Positions 26,322 to 34,513 of a stretch of DNA of 57,304 nucleotides are shown piece by piece; the first letter of the stretch is position 1; every line of letters begins with the position of its first letter. The stretch comes from Cognatundibacterium oligocarboniphilum (GTDB lineage Bacteria; Pseudomonadota; Gammaproteobacteria; Burkholderiales; Burkholderiaceae_D), in the NCBI RefSeq assembly GCF_013377855.1, contig NZ_JABXYJ010000011.1, positions 1 through 57,304 of the forward strand, given 5' to 3'. The translations under genes and the position numbers were made by a program. The notes under the pieces are model-generated. The model ran no database searches, was not told where the DNA came from, and was given only the letters and a program-made list of their open reading frames with translations.

Positions 26322-26972
26322 TTAGACCCAGTTTCTCATTAGTCCCACAGCCAATCCCTCTAAAGAAAAATCTGTTTCATTTTCGCTGACGTGAATAATG
26401 GAGTAGTCTGGATTTTCTGGAATTAACTCTACCCCGTTTTCTGTTTTTTTGTAACGCTTGACAGTGACGTCGTCACCCAGTCTGGCAACGATAATCTGAC
26501 CATTTCTGGCATGATCTGTCTTTTTTACAGCCAGCAGATCACCATCCAGAATACCGGCATCGCGCATGGACATGCCACGAACTTTTAGTAAAAAATCAGG
26601 TTTGGCAGAAAAAAGAGCGGGATCCACCTGATAGCTTGACTCAATATGTTCGCTCGCAAGAATGGGGGAGCCGGCTGCAACGCGTCCGACTAGCGGAATG
26701 GTCAGATTTGCAGATACTGAACTGGCAGAGAGAGAGCCGGTAATATGACTCGATAAGTCAGAGTCCAGCAAGCGAATTCCCCGTGAAGTGCCTGCCGCAA
26801 TTTCAATCACGCCTTTTCTGGCGAGTGCCTGCAGATGTTCTTCGGCAGCGTTAGTCGAGCGGAAGCCGAGCGCAGATGCTATTTCAGCCCTGGTTGGAGG
26901 GAAACCTGTCTGGTGGATGGCATCTTTTATGAGATTCAGGATTTGTTCCTGTCTTGCGGTCAGCTTTAGCAT
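26322..26972 (-). CDS. lexA: SOS repressor LexA
   Basis: Transcriptional repressor of the SOS regulon, 216 residues. The winged HTH spans residues 1-70 ([31 protein letters not shown]). The RecA-stimulated self-cleavage site is Ala-Gly in VAAGSP. The catalytic Ser is in [11 protein letters not shown] and the Lys in DVTVKRYKK. Two SOS boxes precede the start, so it represses itself. It is convergent with lon. Confidence 0.97.
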   Translation of the reverse strand: MLKLTARQEQILNLIKDAIHQTGFPPTRAEIASALGFRSTNAAEEHLQALARKGVIEIAAGTSRGIRLLDSDLSSHITGSLSASSVSANLTIPLVGRVAAGSPILASEHIESSYQVDPALFSAKPDFLLKVRGMSMRDAGILDGDLLAVKKTDHARNGQIIVARLGDDVTVKRYKKTENGVELIPENPDYSIIHVSENETDFSLEGLAVGLMRNWV

Positions 26973-26993
26973 GAGGTCAATGCGCGAATTGCG

Positions 26994-27026
26994 CTGTACG
27001 TATAGACAGTCTGTATTTTTATACAG
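26994..27026. promoter_or_regulatory. Two tandem SOS (LexA) boxes
   Basis: CTGTACGTATAGACAG (26994-27009) and CTGTATTTTTATACAG (27011-27026) both fit CTG-N10-CAG, separated by one base. They lie 22-54 bp before the lexA start. Their spacing of about 17 bp puts the two dimers on nearly opposite helix faces. Confidence 0.92.
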
Positions 27027-27137
27027 TGAGATGTTCTGTGCAAGGAAAATTTGATATATTTTTAGATGTCTATTGCGATTAGTTAAAGTGATTTGTATTA
27101 ATCATTAAACTGGGTTATCATAATCGGCTTTCCTCTT

Positions 27138-27165
27138 CCTGCACTCGTCTTGACGCCGGGGCAGG
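27138..27165 (+). promoter_or_regulatory. Candidate S6:S18-binding leader of rpsF
   Basis: CCTGC (27138-27142) pairs with GCAGG (27161-27165). An inner CGT/ACG helix caps it, and an unpaired CCG (27156-27158) bulges on the 3' side. A bulged CCG in a stem upstream of rpsF is the hallmark of the autoregulatory S6:S18 mRNA motif. It ends 28 bp before the rpsF start. The assignment is by structure only. Confidence 0.5.
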
Positions 27166-27193
27166 CTATTTTTATTGTCCACAAGGAGAATAT

Positions 27194-27562
27194 ATGCGTC
27201 ATTATGAAATCGTATTTATCGTACATCCCGATCAAAGCGAGCAGGTGCCGGCAATGATCGAGCGTTATAAGGCCAGTGTTGTTGCACGTGGTGGTCAGAT
27301 CCATCGCGTTGAAGATTGGGGCCGTCGTCAATTGGCTTACATGATTCAGAAACTGGCAAAAGCACACTATGTTTGCATGAACATCGAGTGCGACGCAGAA
27401 ACTCTGCTCGAACTGGAAACCGCATTCAAATTCAATGATGCTGTTCTGCGCCACCTGACAGTTAAAATGAAAAAAGCTGAAACAGCACCATCTCCAATGA
27501 TGAAAGCTGTTCAGAAGGAAGATGCAGCGAAGGCACAGCGCGTTGAAGCGCCAGCCGCTTAA
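27194..27562 (+). CDS. rpsF: 30S ribosomal protein bS6
   Basis: 122 residues, starting [19 protein letters not shown], with the conserved [10 protein letters not shown] and YVCMNIEC segments. S6 binds S18 on the small-subunit platform. The ribosome-binding site AAGGAGA is strong. First gene of the rpsF-priB-rpsR-rplI operon. The Ala-rich C-terminal 25 residues are variable between species. Confidence 0.97.
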   Translation: MRHYEIVFIVHPDQSEQVPAMIERYKASVVARGGQIHRVEDWGRRQLAYMIQKLAKAHYVCMNIECDAETLLELETAFKFNDAVLRHLTVKMKKAETAPSPMMKAVQKEDAAKAQRVEAPAA

Positions 27563-27595
27563 TTTCATTAGTTGAAAAGGTCGTGTGACGGTACG

Positions 27596-27895
27596 GTGAA
27601 CCAACTCAGTCTGTTTGCAAAAATCATCGAGAAATCTGCATTACGTTTTACGCCGGCAGGTGTTCCGATAGCCAGTGCTGTGCTGATGCACAGTTCTCAG
27701 CAGACAGAAGCAGGATTGATCAGACTGGTTGAAATGGAAATTTCTGCAATTGCTGCAGGAGATATTTCGAAAAGCTTTTCTGAAATTCCGCTGGAACTGG
27801 AGTGCGAATTCACCGGATTCCTGGCACGCAAAAACCGCAACAGCAAAAGTCTCGTTTTTCATGTAACGAATTTCGGGATGAATTTACTAGATTAG
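27596..27895 (+). CDS. priB: Primosomal replication protein N (PriB)
   Basis: A 99-residue single-stranded-DNA-binding OB-fold protein that helps PriA restart stalled forks. It is recognised by the NQLSLFAKIIEKSALRFTPAGVPIA start and its fixed place between rpsF and rpsR in beta- and gammaproteobacteria. The start is probably GTG at 27596, because family members begin (M)NQL; a TTG at 27572 is possible. The ribosome-binding site is weak, suggesting coupling to rpsF translation. Confidence 0.92.
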   Translation: MNQLSLFAKIIEKSALRFTPAGVPIASAVLMHSSQQTEAGLIRLVEMEISAIAAGDISKSFSEIPLELECEFTGFLARKNRNSKSLVFHVTNFGMNLLD

Positions 27896-27904
27896 GAGCC
27901 AAAA

Positions 27905-28189
27905 ATGGCATTCGGTAAAAAATTTGATAAAAACAAATTGAAGCAAAAGCGCCAGCAACAAAATCCTTTGTTTAAGCGTAAAAAATTCTGCCGCTTCACA
28001 GCAGCACATGTAGAGAAAGTTGATTACAAAGATATCGACACTCTGAAAGATTTCGTTCAGGAAAATGGCAAAATCATGCCAGCCCGTCTGACCGGCACTA
28101 AGGCTTTGTATCAGCGTCAGGTTGACACAGCGATCAAGCGTGCACGCTACTTAGCGTTGTTGCCTTACACTGATCTGCACACAGCGTAA
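27905..28189 (+). CDS. rpsR: 30S ribosomal protein bS18
   Basis: 94 residues, Lys/Gln-rich. The core [25 protein letters not shown] and the end [27 protein letters not shown] are conserved. It starts MAFGKKF with no exposed Ala-Arg terminus like the E. coli RimI substrate; after Met removal Ala would be first and could be acetylated by the RimI encoded at 4455. It lies 9 bp after priB. Confidence 0.97.
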   Translation: MAFGKKFDKNKLKQKRQQQNPLFKRKKFCRFTAAHVEKVDYKDIDTLKDFVQENGKIMPARLTGTKALYQRQVDTAIKRARYLALLPYTDLHTA

Positions 28190-28216
28190 TTGACGACAGG
28201 ATATTAGGAGAAAAAT

Positions 28217-28669
28217 ATGCAAGTTATTCTGATGGATAAAGTCGTTAATCTCGGCAATCTCGGTGATGTAGTTCGTGTGAAAGATGGTTACGCACGTAAT
28301 TTTCTGATCCCGCAACGTATGGCTCGTCGCGCAACTGCGGCAGCGATTGCTGAATTTGAAGCAAAGCGTGCAGAGCTCGAAAAGGCGGCAGCTGAGAAAT
28401 TGGCAGCAGCTCAGGCACAAGGCGAAAAACTGGAAGGCTCTACTGTTCAGATCGCTCAGAAAGCTGGTGTTGATGGTCGTTTGTTCGGTTCCGTAACTAA
28501 TTTTGATATCGCTGAAGCCCTGGCTAAACAAGGTTTCGCGGTTGAGAAAGCACAAGTCCGTTTGCCACAAGGTCCATTGAAAATTGTTGGCGACCACGCG
28601 GTTTCCGTTGCATTGCACACTGACGTTGTTGTTAATGTGAACGTCGCAGTTGTTGGAGAGCAGGCGTAA
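28217..28669 (+). CDS. rplI: 50S ribosomal protein bL9
   Basis: 150 residues, starting [32 protein letters not shown], the L9 signature. A long central Ala/Glu helix (residues 40-75) links the N- and C-terminal rRNA-binding domains. It is the last gene of the operon, 27 bp after rpsR, and is closed by a strong terminator. Confidence 0.97.
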   Translation: MQVILMDKVVNLGNLGDVVRVKDGYARNFLIPQRMARRATAAAIAEFEAKRAELEKAAAEKLAAAQAQGEKLEGSTVQIAQKAGVDGRLFGSVTNFDIAEALAKQGFAVEKAQVRLPQGPLKIVGDHAVSVALHTDVVVNVNVAVVGEQA

Positions 28670-28687
28670 TTTAGCCGCTTTTCAAAA

Positions 28688-28720
28688 TAAAAAAGCCGGG
28701 TTATTGCCCGGCTTTTTTAT
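28688..28720 (+). terminator. Terminator of the rpsF-rplI operon
   Basis: AAAAGCCGGG pairs with CCCGGCTTTT around a 6-base loop and is followed by more Ts. Confidence 0.92.
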
Positions 28721-28823
28721 TTTTTTTGATAAATTATTTATATAATTTATTTGTTGTTGGAACAGCATAATGTCCAATTGTTACCCAGTCCGGGTTCGTT
28801 GGTAATCAGAATTAGCAGGTATA

Positions 28824-30221
28824 ATGCGCGCCATGAAAGCCGCTCCCGATCCACAGTTAGACGCTATCCGCGTTCCTCCTCATTCAATAGAAGCAGAACA
28901 GTCCGTCTTGGGCGGCTTGTTGCTGGACAATGCTGCATGGGATCGAATTGCAGACTTTATTGGCGAGGATGATTTTTATCGTTACGACCATCGTCTGATT
29001 TTTCAGTGCATGGTGAAGTTGATTAATTCATCCAGGCCGGCAGACGTGATTACTGTATATGAAGCGCTGAGTGTACAGGGTAAAGCAGAGGATGCTGGCG
29101 GCTTGGTTTATTTGAATGCACTGGCGCAAAATACACCATCTGCTGCAAATATCCGACGATATGCGGAAATCGTCCGTGACCGTGGCGTATTGCGCAAGCT
29201 GATTACGGTATCCGATGAAATTGCAGGCAATGCCTTCAATCCGCAGGGTAAAGAAGTCAAACAGATGCTGGATGAGGCAGAGTCTAAAATATTTGCCATC
29301 GCAGAAGAGGGCGCACGTGGTGCCCAGGGTTTTCAGGCAATTCAGCCGCTGTTGACGCAGGTTGTGGAGCGCATTGATGAGCTCTACAACCGCGACAACC
29401 AAAATGATATTACTGGCGTGCCAACGGGGTTTGTTGATCTGGATAAAATGACTTCCGGTTTGCAACCTGGCGATCTGATTATCGTTGCGGGTCGTCCATC
29501 GATGGGTAAGACTGCGTTTTCGCTGAATATCGGAGAAAACGTTGCCATCGACAGTGGATTACCTGTCGCTGTATTTTCTATGGAAATGGGCGGGGCACAA
29601 TTGGCAATGCGTATGTTGGGGTCGGTTGGGCGCCTTGACCAGAGCCGTTTGCGGATTGGTAAGCTGAGTGATGAGGACTGGCCCAGACTGACGCATGCCA
29701 TCCAGAAAATGAATGAGGCGCAGCTATATATTGATGAAACACCGGCGCTCAGTTCAATTGAGCTGCGAGCACGTTCCCGGCGGCTGGCGCGTCAATGTGG
29801 CAAGCTGGGTCTGATTATCGTGGATTACTTGCAGCTGATGTCTGCCAATGTGGCAGGTGAAAACCGGGCGACAGAGATTTCGGAAATTTCCCGAAATCTG
29901 AAAGGTTTGGCAAAAGAACTGAATTGCCCCGTGATTGCGCTTTCCCAGTTGAACCGTTCTCTGGAACAGCGCCCGAATAAGCGTCCGGTGATGTCGGATC
30001 TGCGTGAATCGGGCGCGATTGAGCAGGATGCTGACGTCATCATGTTCATTTACCGCGATCAGGTTTATAACCCCGATTCGCCGGATAAAGGGACTGCAGA
30101 AATCATTATTGGTAAGCAGCGTAATGGTCCTATTGGCAGTGTGCGCCTGACCTTTTTGGGTGAATACACGAAATTCGATAATTATGTTGGTTCTTTGTCT
30201 ATCTACGGAGATAGCGAGTAA
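28824..30221 (+). CDS. dnaB: Replicative DNA helicase DnaB
   Basis: Hexameric 5'-3' helicase of the replication fork, 465 residues. The N-terminal primase-interacting domain begins RVPPHSIEAEQSVLGGLLLD. The RecA-like domain has Walker A GRPSMGKTAFSLN, motif H2 GLIIVDYLQLM, H3 CPVIALSQLNRSLEQRP and the arginine-finger region. No intein or insertion. ATGs at 28824 and 28833 are both possible starts. It follows rplI, as in many proteobacteria. Confidence 0.97.
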   Translation: MRAMKAAPDPQLDAIRVPPHSIEAEQSVLGGLLLDNAAWDRIADFIGEDDFYRYDHRLIFQCMVKLINSSRPADVITVYEALSVQGKAEDAGGLVYLNALAQNTPSAANIRRYAEIVRDRGVLRKLITVSDEIAGNAFNPQGKEVKQMLDEAESKIFAIAEEGARGAQGFQAIQPLLTQVVERIDELYNRDNQNDITGVPTGFVDLDKMTSGLQPGDLIIVAGRPSMGKTAFSLNIGENVAIDSGLPVAVFSMEMGGAQLAMRMLGSVGRLDQSRLRIGKLSDEDWPRLTHAIQKMNEAQLYIDETPALSSIELRARSRRLARQCGKLGLIIVDYLQLMSANVAGENRATEISEISRNLKGLAKELNCPVIALSQLNRSLEQRPNKRPVMSDLRESGAIEQDADVIMFIYRDQVYNPDSPDKGTAEIIIGKQRNGPIGSVRLTFLGEYTKFDNYVGSLSIYGDSE

Positions 30222-30333
30222 CTTTTAAGACAGGGTGATGGTGAACAGTCCGGCCACCGGATTGTTTCAATTCCCAGACCGATGTTTTTCTGATCAGAAT
30301 TCATCTTCATTTCTATTTGTCAGTGAGAAAAAA

Positions 30334-30960
30334 ATGTTTGGACGCTTGATGCCTACTGAAGGCAAATTCTTTGAGCTTTTTAATCAGCACGCAGAGTTGT
30401 GTGTAAAAGGATCCATGGAGATGTTGGCTTTGATGACCAATTTCGATGATCTGGAAAATCGCGTACATGCAATTGAAGGCATAGAAAAACAAGCCGATAC
30501 GGTGACCTATAACACCATTGAGTTATTGCATAAAACATTTATCACGCCGATTGACCGTGATGACATCCATAAACTGATTACCCGCATGGATGATATTCTC
30601 GACTTGCTGGAGGATGGGGCACAAACTATTTCGCTGTACGACATCCGTGAAATCACCCCTGAGGCAAAGCGGCTGGCGGAGTTGTGTCTGGCTTGTTCTG
30701 AAAAGGTTCAGCTGGCAGTCAGCAAGCTGCACAACATGAATTACTCAAGAGAAATTTTGTCGATCTGTGAGGAAATTGATCGTCTCGAGTCAGATGCTGA
30801 TCATGTCATGCGGGCGGCTATGTCTAAACTGTTCCGTGATGAACCTGATGTACGGAATCTGATTAAGCTGAAAGCGATCTATGAAATCCTTGAAACAGTG
30901 ACAGATCGTTGTGAAGACGTGGCAAATATCATTGAAGGCATTATTGTTGAAAACGCCTGA
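30334..30960 (+). CDS. DUF47/PhoU-like Pit accessory protein
   Basis: An all-helical PhoU-like protein of 208 residues (DUF47, PF01865), starting MFGRLMPTEGKFFELFNQHAEL. It has acidic patches such as ITRMDDILDLLED and CEEIDRLESDADHVM, which bind metals in PhoU relatives. Proteins of this family sit beside low-affinity phosphate transporters and modulate them; here a Pit gene follows at 31103. The start is the ATG at 30334; the frame is open further upstream but without family similarity. Confidence 0.92.
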   Translation: MFGRLMPTEGKFFELFNQHAELCVKGSMEMLALMTNFDDLENRVHAIEGIEKQADTVTYNTIELLHKTFITPIDRDDIHKLITRMDDILDLLEDGAQTISLYDIREITPEAKRLAELCLACSEKVQLAVSKLHNMNYSREILSICEEIDRLESDADHVMRAAMSKLFRDEPDVRNLIKLKAIYEILETVTDRCEDVANIIEGIIVENA

Positions 30961-31102
30961 TGCACAGGTCTGGAATAGTCTGAATGTCTGATCTGATCTG
31001 ACCTGCCGGGGAGAGAAGTGGTTGTTTGGCGGGGAAGATACACAATAAAAAATAACAGGCCTGTTACGGTTGTGCAGGCCGAATTCAAAAAGAGTAAATT
31101 TC

Positions 31103-32113
31103 ATGCAAACTTTGCAGATAAGCATTTACGTCGTCGCGGCGCTGGTCGTGCTGGCGCTGCTGTTTGATTTTATGAATGGTTTCCACGATGCGGCAAACGC
31201 CATTGCAACCGTGGTATCAACAGGGGTATTGAAGCCACAGACGGCAGTTGCCATGGCTGCACTGTTTAACGTCATTGCTGTTTTTTTCTTTCAGTTGAAA
31301 GTGGCTGCGACAATTGGCAAAGGCACGATAGAGCCATGGGCGATTGACCATTACGTGATCTTTGGTGCATTGGTCGGTGCCGTATTCTGGAACCTGATTA
31401 CCTGGTATTTCGGTATTCCTTCGTCTTCTTCGCATGCCCTGATTGGTGGTCTGGTTGGTGCGGCTGTGGCGAAGTCGGGAACGAACGCTTTGTTATCCTC
31501 CGGTTTGCTCAAGACGATCGCATTTATCGTTCTGTCGCCGTTACTGGGTTTTATCCTGGGGTCACTGATGATGTTGCTGGTGTCCTGGCTGTTCGTTCAT
31601 TCAACGCCATTAAAGGTGGACAGATGGTTCCGCCGGTTTCAGTTGGCATCCGCTTCCATGTACAGTCTGGGGCATGGCGGTAATGATGCACAGAAAACGA
31701 TGGGAATTATCTGGATGCTGCTGATTGCAGGCGGTTACTCCAGTGCGCAGGATGCGATGCCGCCATGGTGGGTGATTTTATCCTGCTATGGCGCGATTGG
31801 TCTGGGTACTTTATTTGGGGGGTGGCGCATTGTGAAAACGATGGGGCAGAAAATTACCAAATTAAAACCGGTCGGTGGCTTTTGTGCAGAAACAGGTGGT
31901 GCAATTACCTTATTTATTGCGACAGCAATGGGTGTTCCTGTATCAACGACCCATACCATCACTGGAGCGATTGTCGGGGTTGGCTCAGCACAGAAAATGT
32001 CTGCTGTACGCTGGGGTGTGGCGGGAAACATTGTCTGGGCATGGGTGTTAACAATTCCAGCATCCGCATTTGTGGCTGCGATTGCCTGGTGGTTTGGTTT
32101 GCGTCTTTTGTAA
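31103..32113 (+). CDS. pit: Low-affinity inorganic phosphate transporter (PiT family)
   Basis: Integral membrane metal-phosphate symporter, 336 residues, about 10 TM segments. The duplicated family signature appears near the N-terminus as FDFMNGFHDAANAIATVV and again as SLGHGGNDAQKTMGI. GVPVSTTHTITGAIVG is also typical. A short N-terminal extension in the same frame (from 31070) lacks support. It is presumably co-expressed with the DUF47 gene and ends at a terminator. Confidence 0.94.
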   Translation: MQTLQISIYVVAALVVLALLFDFMNGFHDAANAIATVVSTGVLKPQTAVAMAALFNVIAVFFFQLKVAATIGKGTIEPWAIDHYVIFGALVGAVFWNLITWYFGIPSSSSHALIGGLVGAAVAKSGTNALLSSGLLKTIAFIVLSPLLGFILGSLMMLLVSWLFVHSTPLKVDRWFRRFQLASASMYSLGHGGNDAQKTMGIIWMLLIAGGYSSAQDAMPPWWVILSCYGAIGLGTLFGGWRIVKTMGQKITKLKPVGGFCAETGGAITLFIATAMGVPVSTTHTITGAIVGVGSAQKMSAVRWGVAGNIVWAWVLTIPASAFVAAIAWWFGLRLL

Positions 32114-32137
32114 TCAATCACTTCCCGGATTGGAAAG

Positions 32138-32167
32138 AAAAAAGCGCCTGAGCAAGGCGCTTTTTTT
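32138..32167 (+). terminator. Terminator after pit
   Basis: AAAGCGCCT pairs with AGGCGCTTT around a GAGCA loop and is followed by a T run. Confidence 0.9.
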
Positions 32168-32214
32168 CGGAATGTGTCTCTAGGTATTTGACCTGATCTG
32201 AGTCGTATATAAGA

Positions 32215-32976
32215 TCACATTTGTTTGAATAAGTGCACAAAACTTCTGCTGACCTCCAGTTTTTCATTCATGCCTTTGACTTGAACCAGATGGCGCCCAC
32301 GGAGATCGCGCACAACGCCAGATATAGACTTGGCATTGACTAAGGTTGAACGGTGAATTTGCCAGAATAAAGCCGGGTCTAATTCTTCAGCCAGATCCCG
32401 GACTGGTTTGCGTATCAGTGCTTCGTATGACGCAGTCTGTACACGGGTGTACTTTTCGTCAGACTGGAAAAACAGAATTTCCTCTACCGGGATCAGGCGC
32501 AGTTCCTGACCAATTGATGCCTGTATCCATTGCAAATAAACAGGTTTTTGAGACATCCCCATTTGTTTCGCCAATTGTGACAGCAGCGTGCTCATGTCTG
32601 CAGGTTGTGTCTGGCTATGCAGGCGTGATTTCAGTCTTTCGACGGTTTTTGTGAGCCGATCTGCGTCAGCAGGCTTCAATACATAATCGACTGCACCATG
32701 ATCAAAGGCTTCAATCGCGTACTGATCGTAAGCCGTGATGAAGACAATGTGCGCTTTATTACCTATTTCTTTAGCAGCTTCCAAGCCTGTTTTAATCGGC
32801 ATGCGAATATCCAGAAAAACCAGATTGGGGCGGTGTTGCTCAACCAGTTGTATCGCTTCATTACCATTTTTCGCTTCATCCAGAATGGTCAGTTCTGGCC
32901 AGACCTGCTCGAGTCTTGATCTGAGCTGGTCGCGCATGAGTCTCTCATCGTCGGCAAGGATTGCAGTTGGCATCAT
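32215..32976 (-). CDS. LytTR-family response regulator
   Basis: A 253-residue DNA-binding regulator of the AlgR/LytR type. The receiver domain (residues 3-115) has acidic residues ADDE, phosphoacceptor Asp56 in VFLDIRMP, Thr in VFITAYD and Lys in DYVLKPAD. The C-terminal LytTR domain (about 150-250) has the EEILFFQSDEKYTRVQT and IHRSTLVNAKSI elements. It lies 5 bp after the partner kinase gene. It responds to the kinase signal; target genes are unknown. Confidence 0.93.
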   Translation of the reverse strand: MMPTAILADDERLMRDQLRSRLEQVWPELTILDEAKNGNEAIQLVEQHRPNLVFLDIRMPIKTGLEAAKEIGNKAHIVFITAYDQYAIEAFDHGAVDYVLKPADADRLTKTVERLKSRLHSQTQPADMSTLLSQLAKQMGMSQKPVYLQWIQASIGQELRLIPVEEILFFQSDEKYTRVQTASYEALIRKPVRDLAEELDPALFWQIHRSTLVNAKSISGVVRDLRGRHLVQVKGMNEKLEVSRSFVHLFKQM

Positions 32977-32981
32977 GATTA

Positions 32982-34328
32982 TCAGTTGGCTAATTCATAA
33001 GGAATTTCTATGGTAACGCAAACACCGCTTGGTTGATTCGGTGTGATGATCATTTGCCCCTTTTCTTTATAAATTAATTTCAGTCTTTCACGGATATTCT
33101 GAAGTCCGAGGCCTGTACCGTTGCTTGGCATTGCACCGAATCCCAAACCATTATCAGAAACGCTGACTCTCAATTTATTATGGGCAACTTCAACCCGGAA
33201 CTGGATGGTACCTCCTTCGGCTTTGCATTCCAGCCCGTGCTTGATCGCATTTTCAACGAGAGACTGTAACATCATGGGAGGGAAGGAGGCGCTGCGCAGT
33301 CCTTCCGGCATGACAAAATCAACATTCAGCCTTTCCTCCATGCGCATCTTCAGCAGATCCAGATAGGCTTTGATCATATCCGCCTCGCGTCCCAGATTGG
33401 TTGTTGAGGCATTTTCCCGCATTTGAGGCAATACGGCGCGCAGATAGCTGATCAGGCTTCTTTGCATGGCGGCTGCGCGTGGCGGATCGGTTTCGATCAG
33501 GTGTTCGACCGATGCCAGGGTGTTAAATAGAAAATGTGGCTCAACCTGTGCCTGCATCATCTGCATTTTGGCTTCGCTGACCTGACGCAACAGCGATTCT
33601 TTTTCTGCAGCCTGACCGGCTTCCTTGGCTTTTTCTTCAGCCCGGACTTTGCCGCTCATTAATATTTTCATGCCAAACAGGCCAAAGATCAGCAAAAGGA
33701 CAAAATTGACAAACCATTTTGAGGAAGTTTTTTTATAGCTACGGACTTCTTCATCGGCAGCATCAGCGACGGCATTATTGATATCCTCGCTGATTTCTTT
33801 TGCCACGTCAGCAGGTAATTTGATGTGGATGTCATCACCGGGCGCAAGATCTTTGGGGCCTGGCGGCATCACTGGTACTGCTGGCGCTATTGGTGGAGCG
33901 GCTGCCACCGGTGGTGCCGGCACGGGTGGCGGCGGCAAGGCGTCGCTGGCGCTGCTGGCCGGTGTTGCGGGAATATTCTTTGTGCGGACGCCATTTTCAT
34001 CAATTTCAATTTGTTTGCCGGCTCCACCGACGCTGGATTTTCGGATGCGTAGCCCGGTATCATCAATTTCGATATTGGTATCGTTATCAATAGGCTGTGT
34101 TTTTTTGAGTTTTTTTAGAGGTTTGTTTTTTGTGACGACAACGCTTTCTTCGGATGTAAAGAGCATGTCCTGCAGCATGGCACCTGCAGACATTGTCACT
34201 ACCGCAAAAAGAAAAAATTTCCACCAGGATAATTTAGTCACCCAGGCTGCGGTCTGGTCAAAGCGCAGGCTCAGCCATTCACGCAACTCACGGAGCAGTT
34301 CTTTGATGGTAATGACGGTCGGATTCAT
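32982..34328 (-). CDS. LytS/AlgZ-like sensor histidine kinase
   Basis: A 448-residue membrane kinase. TM1 is at about residues 36-57 and TM2 at about 205-226, framing a 150-residue periplasmic part. That part has two IEID-x-x-G-x-R motifs, then a Pro/Ala-rich stretch (PPPPVPAPPVAAAPP). The His_kinase domain (PF06580) has the phosphoacceptor His in QVEPHFLFNTLASVEHLI, and the ATPase has the N box LVENAIKHGLE and G box SDNGLGFG. Cognate of the LytTR regulator immediately downstream. The signal is unknown. Confidence 0.92.
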   Translation of the reverse strand: MNPTVITIKELLRELREWLSLRFDQTAAWVTKLSWWKFFLFAVVTMSAGAMLQDMLFTSEESVVVTKNKPLKKLKKTQPIDNDTNIEIDDTGLRIRKSSVGGAGKQIEIDENGVRTKNIPATPASSASDALPPPPVPAPPVAAAPPIAPAVPVMPPGPKDLAPGDDIHIKLPADVAKEISEDINNAVADAADEEVRSYKKTSSKWFVNFVLLLIFGLFGMKILMSGKVRAEEKAKEAGQAAEKESLLRQVSEAKMQMMQAQVEPHFLFNTLASVEHLIETDPPRAAAMQRSLISYLRAVLPQMRENASTTNLGREADMIKAYLDLLKMRMEERLNVDFVMPEGLRSASFPPMMLQSLVENAIKHGLECKAEGGTIQFRVEVAHNKLRVSVSDNGLGFGAMPSNGTGLGLQNIRERLKLIYKEKGQMIITPNQPSGVCVTIEIPYELAN

Positions 34329-34448
34329 GGCTTTCTTTTCAAGCTGGCAAGGTGGATCGAAGTTTTATGTATGTACTGTAAAAAAATCAGGCGATTGACG
34401 CTACCGCTATGCGATAGTCGGTCAGGATTGCAGGATAGAATGAAAAAT

Positions 34449-34475
34449 AGGCGACATGATTGTTATCTGTCGCCT
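34449..34475 (-). terminator. Terminator of the EAL-domain gene
   Basis: On the minus strand AGGCGACA pairs with TGTCGCCT and is followed by ATTTTTC. It lies 39 bp downstream of the EAL gene stop. Confidence 0.7.
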
Positions 34476-34513
34476 TGGCCTGCTGGTGGAAAGAGGATGG
34501 AAAAGCGGATTTC

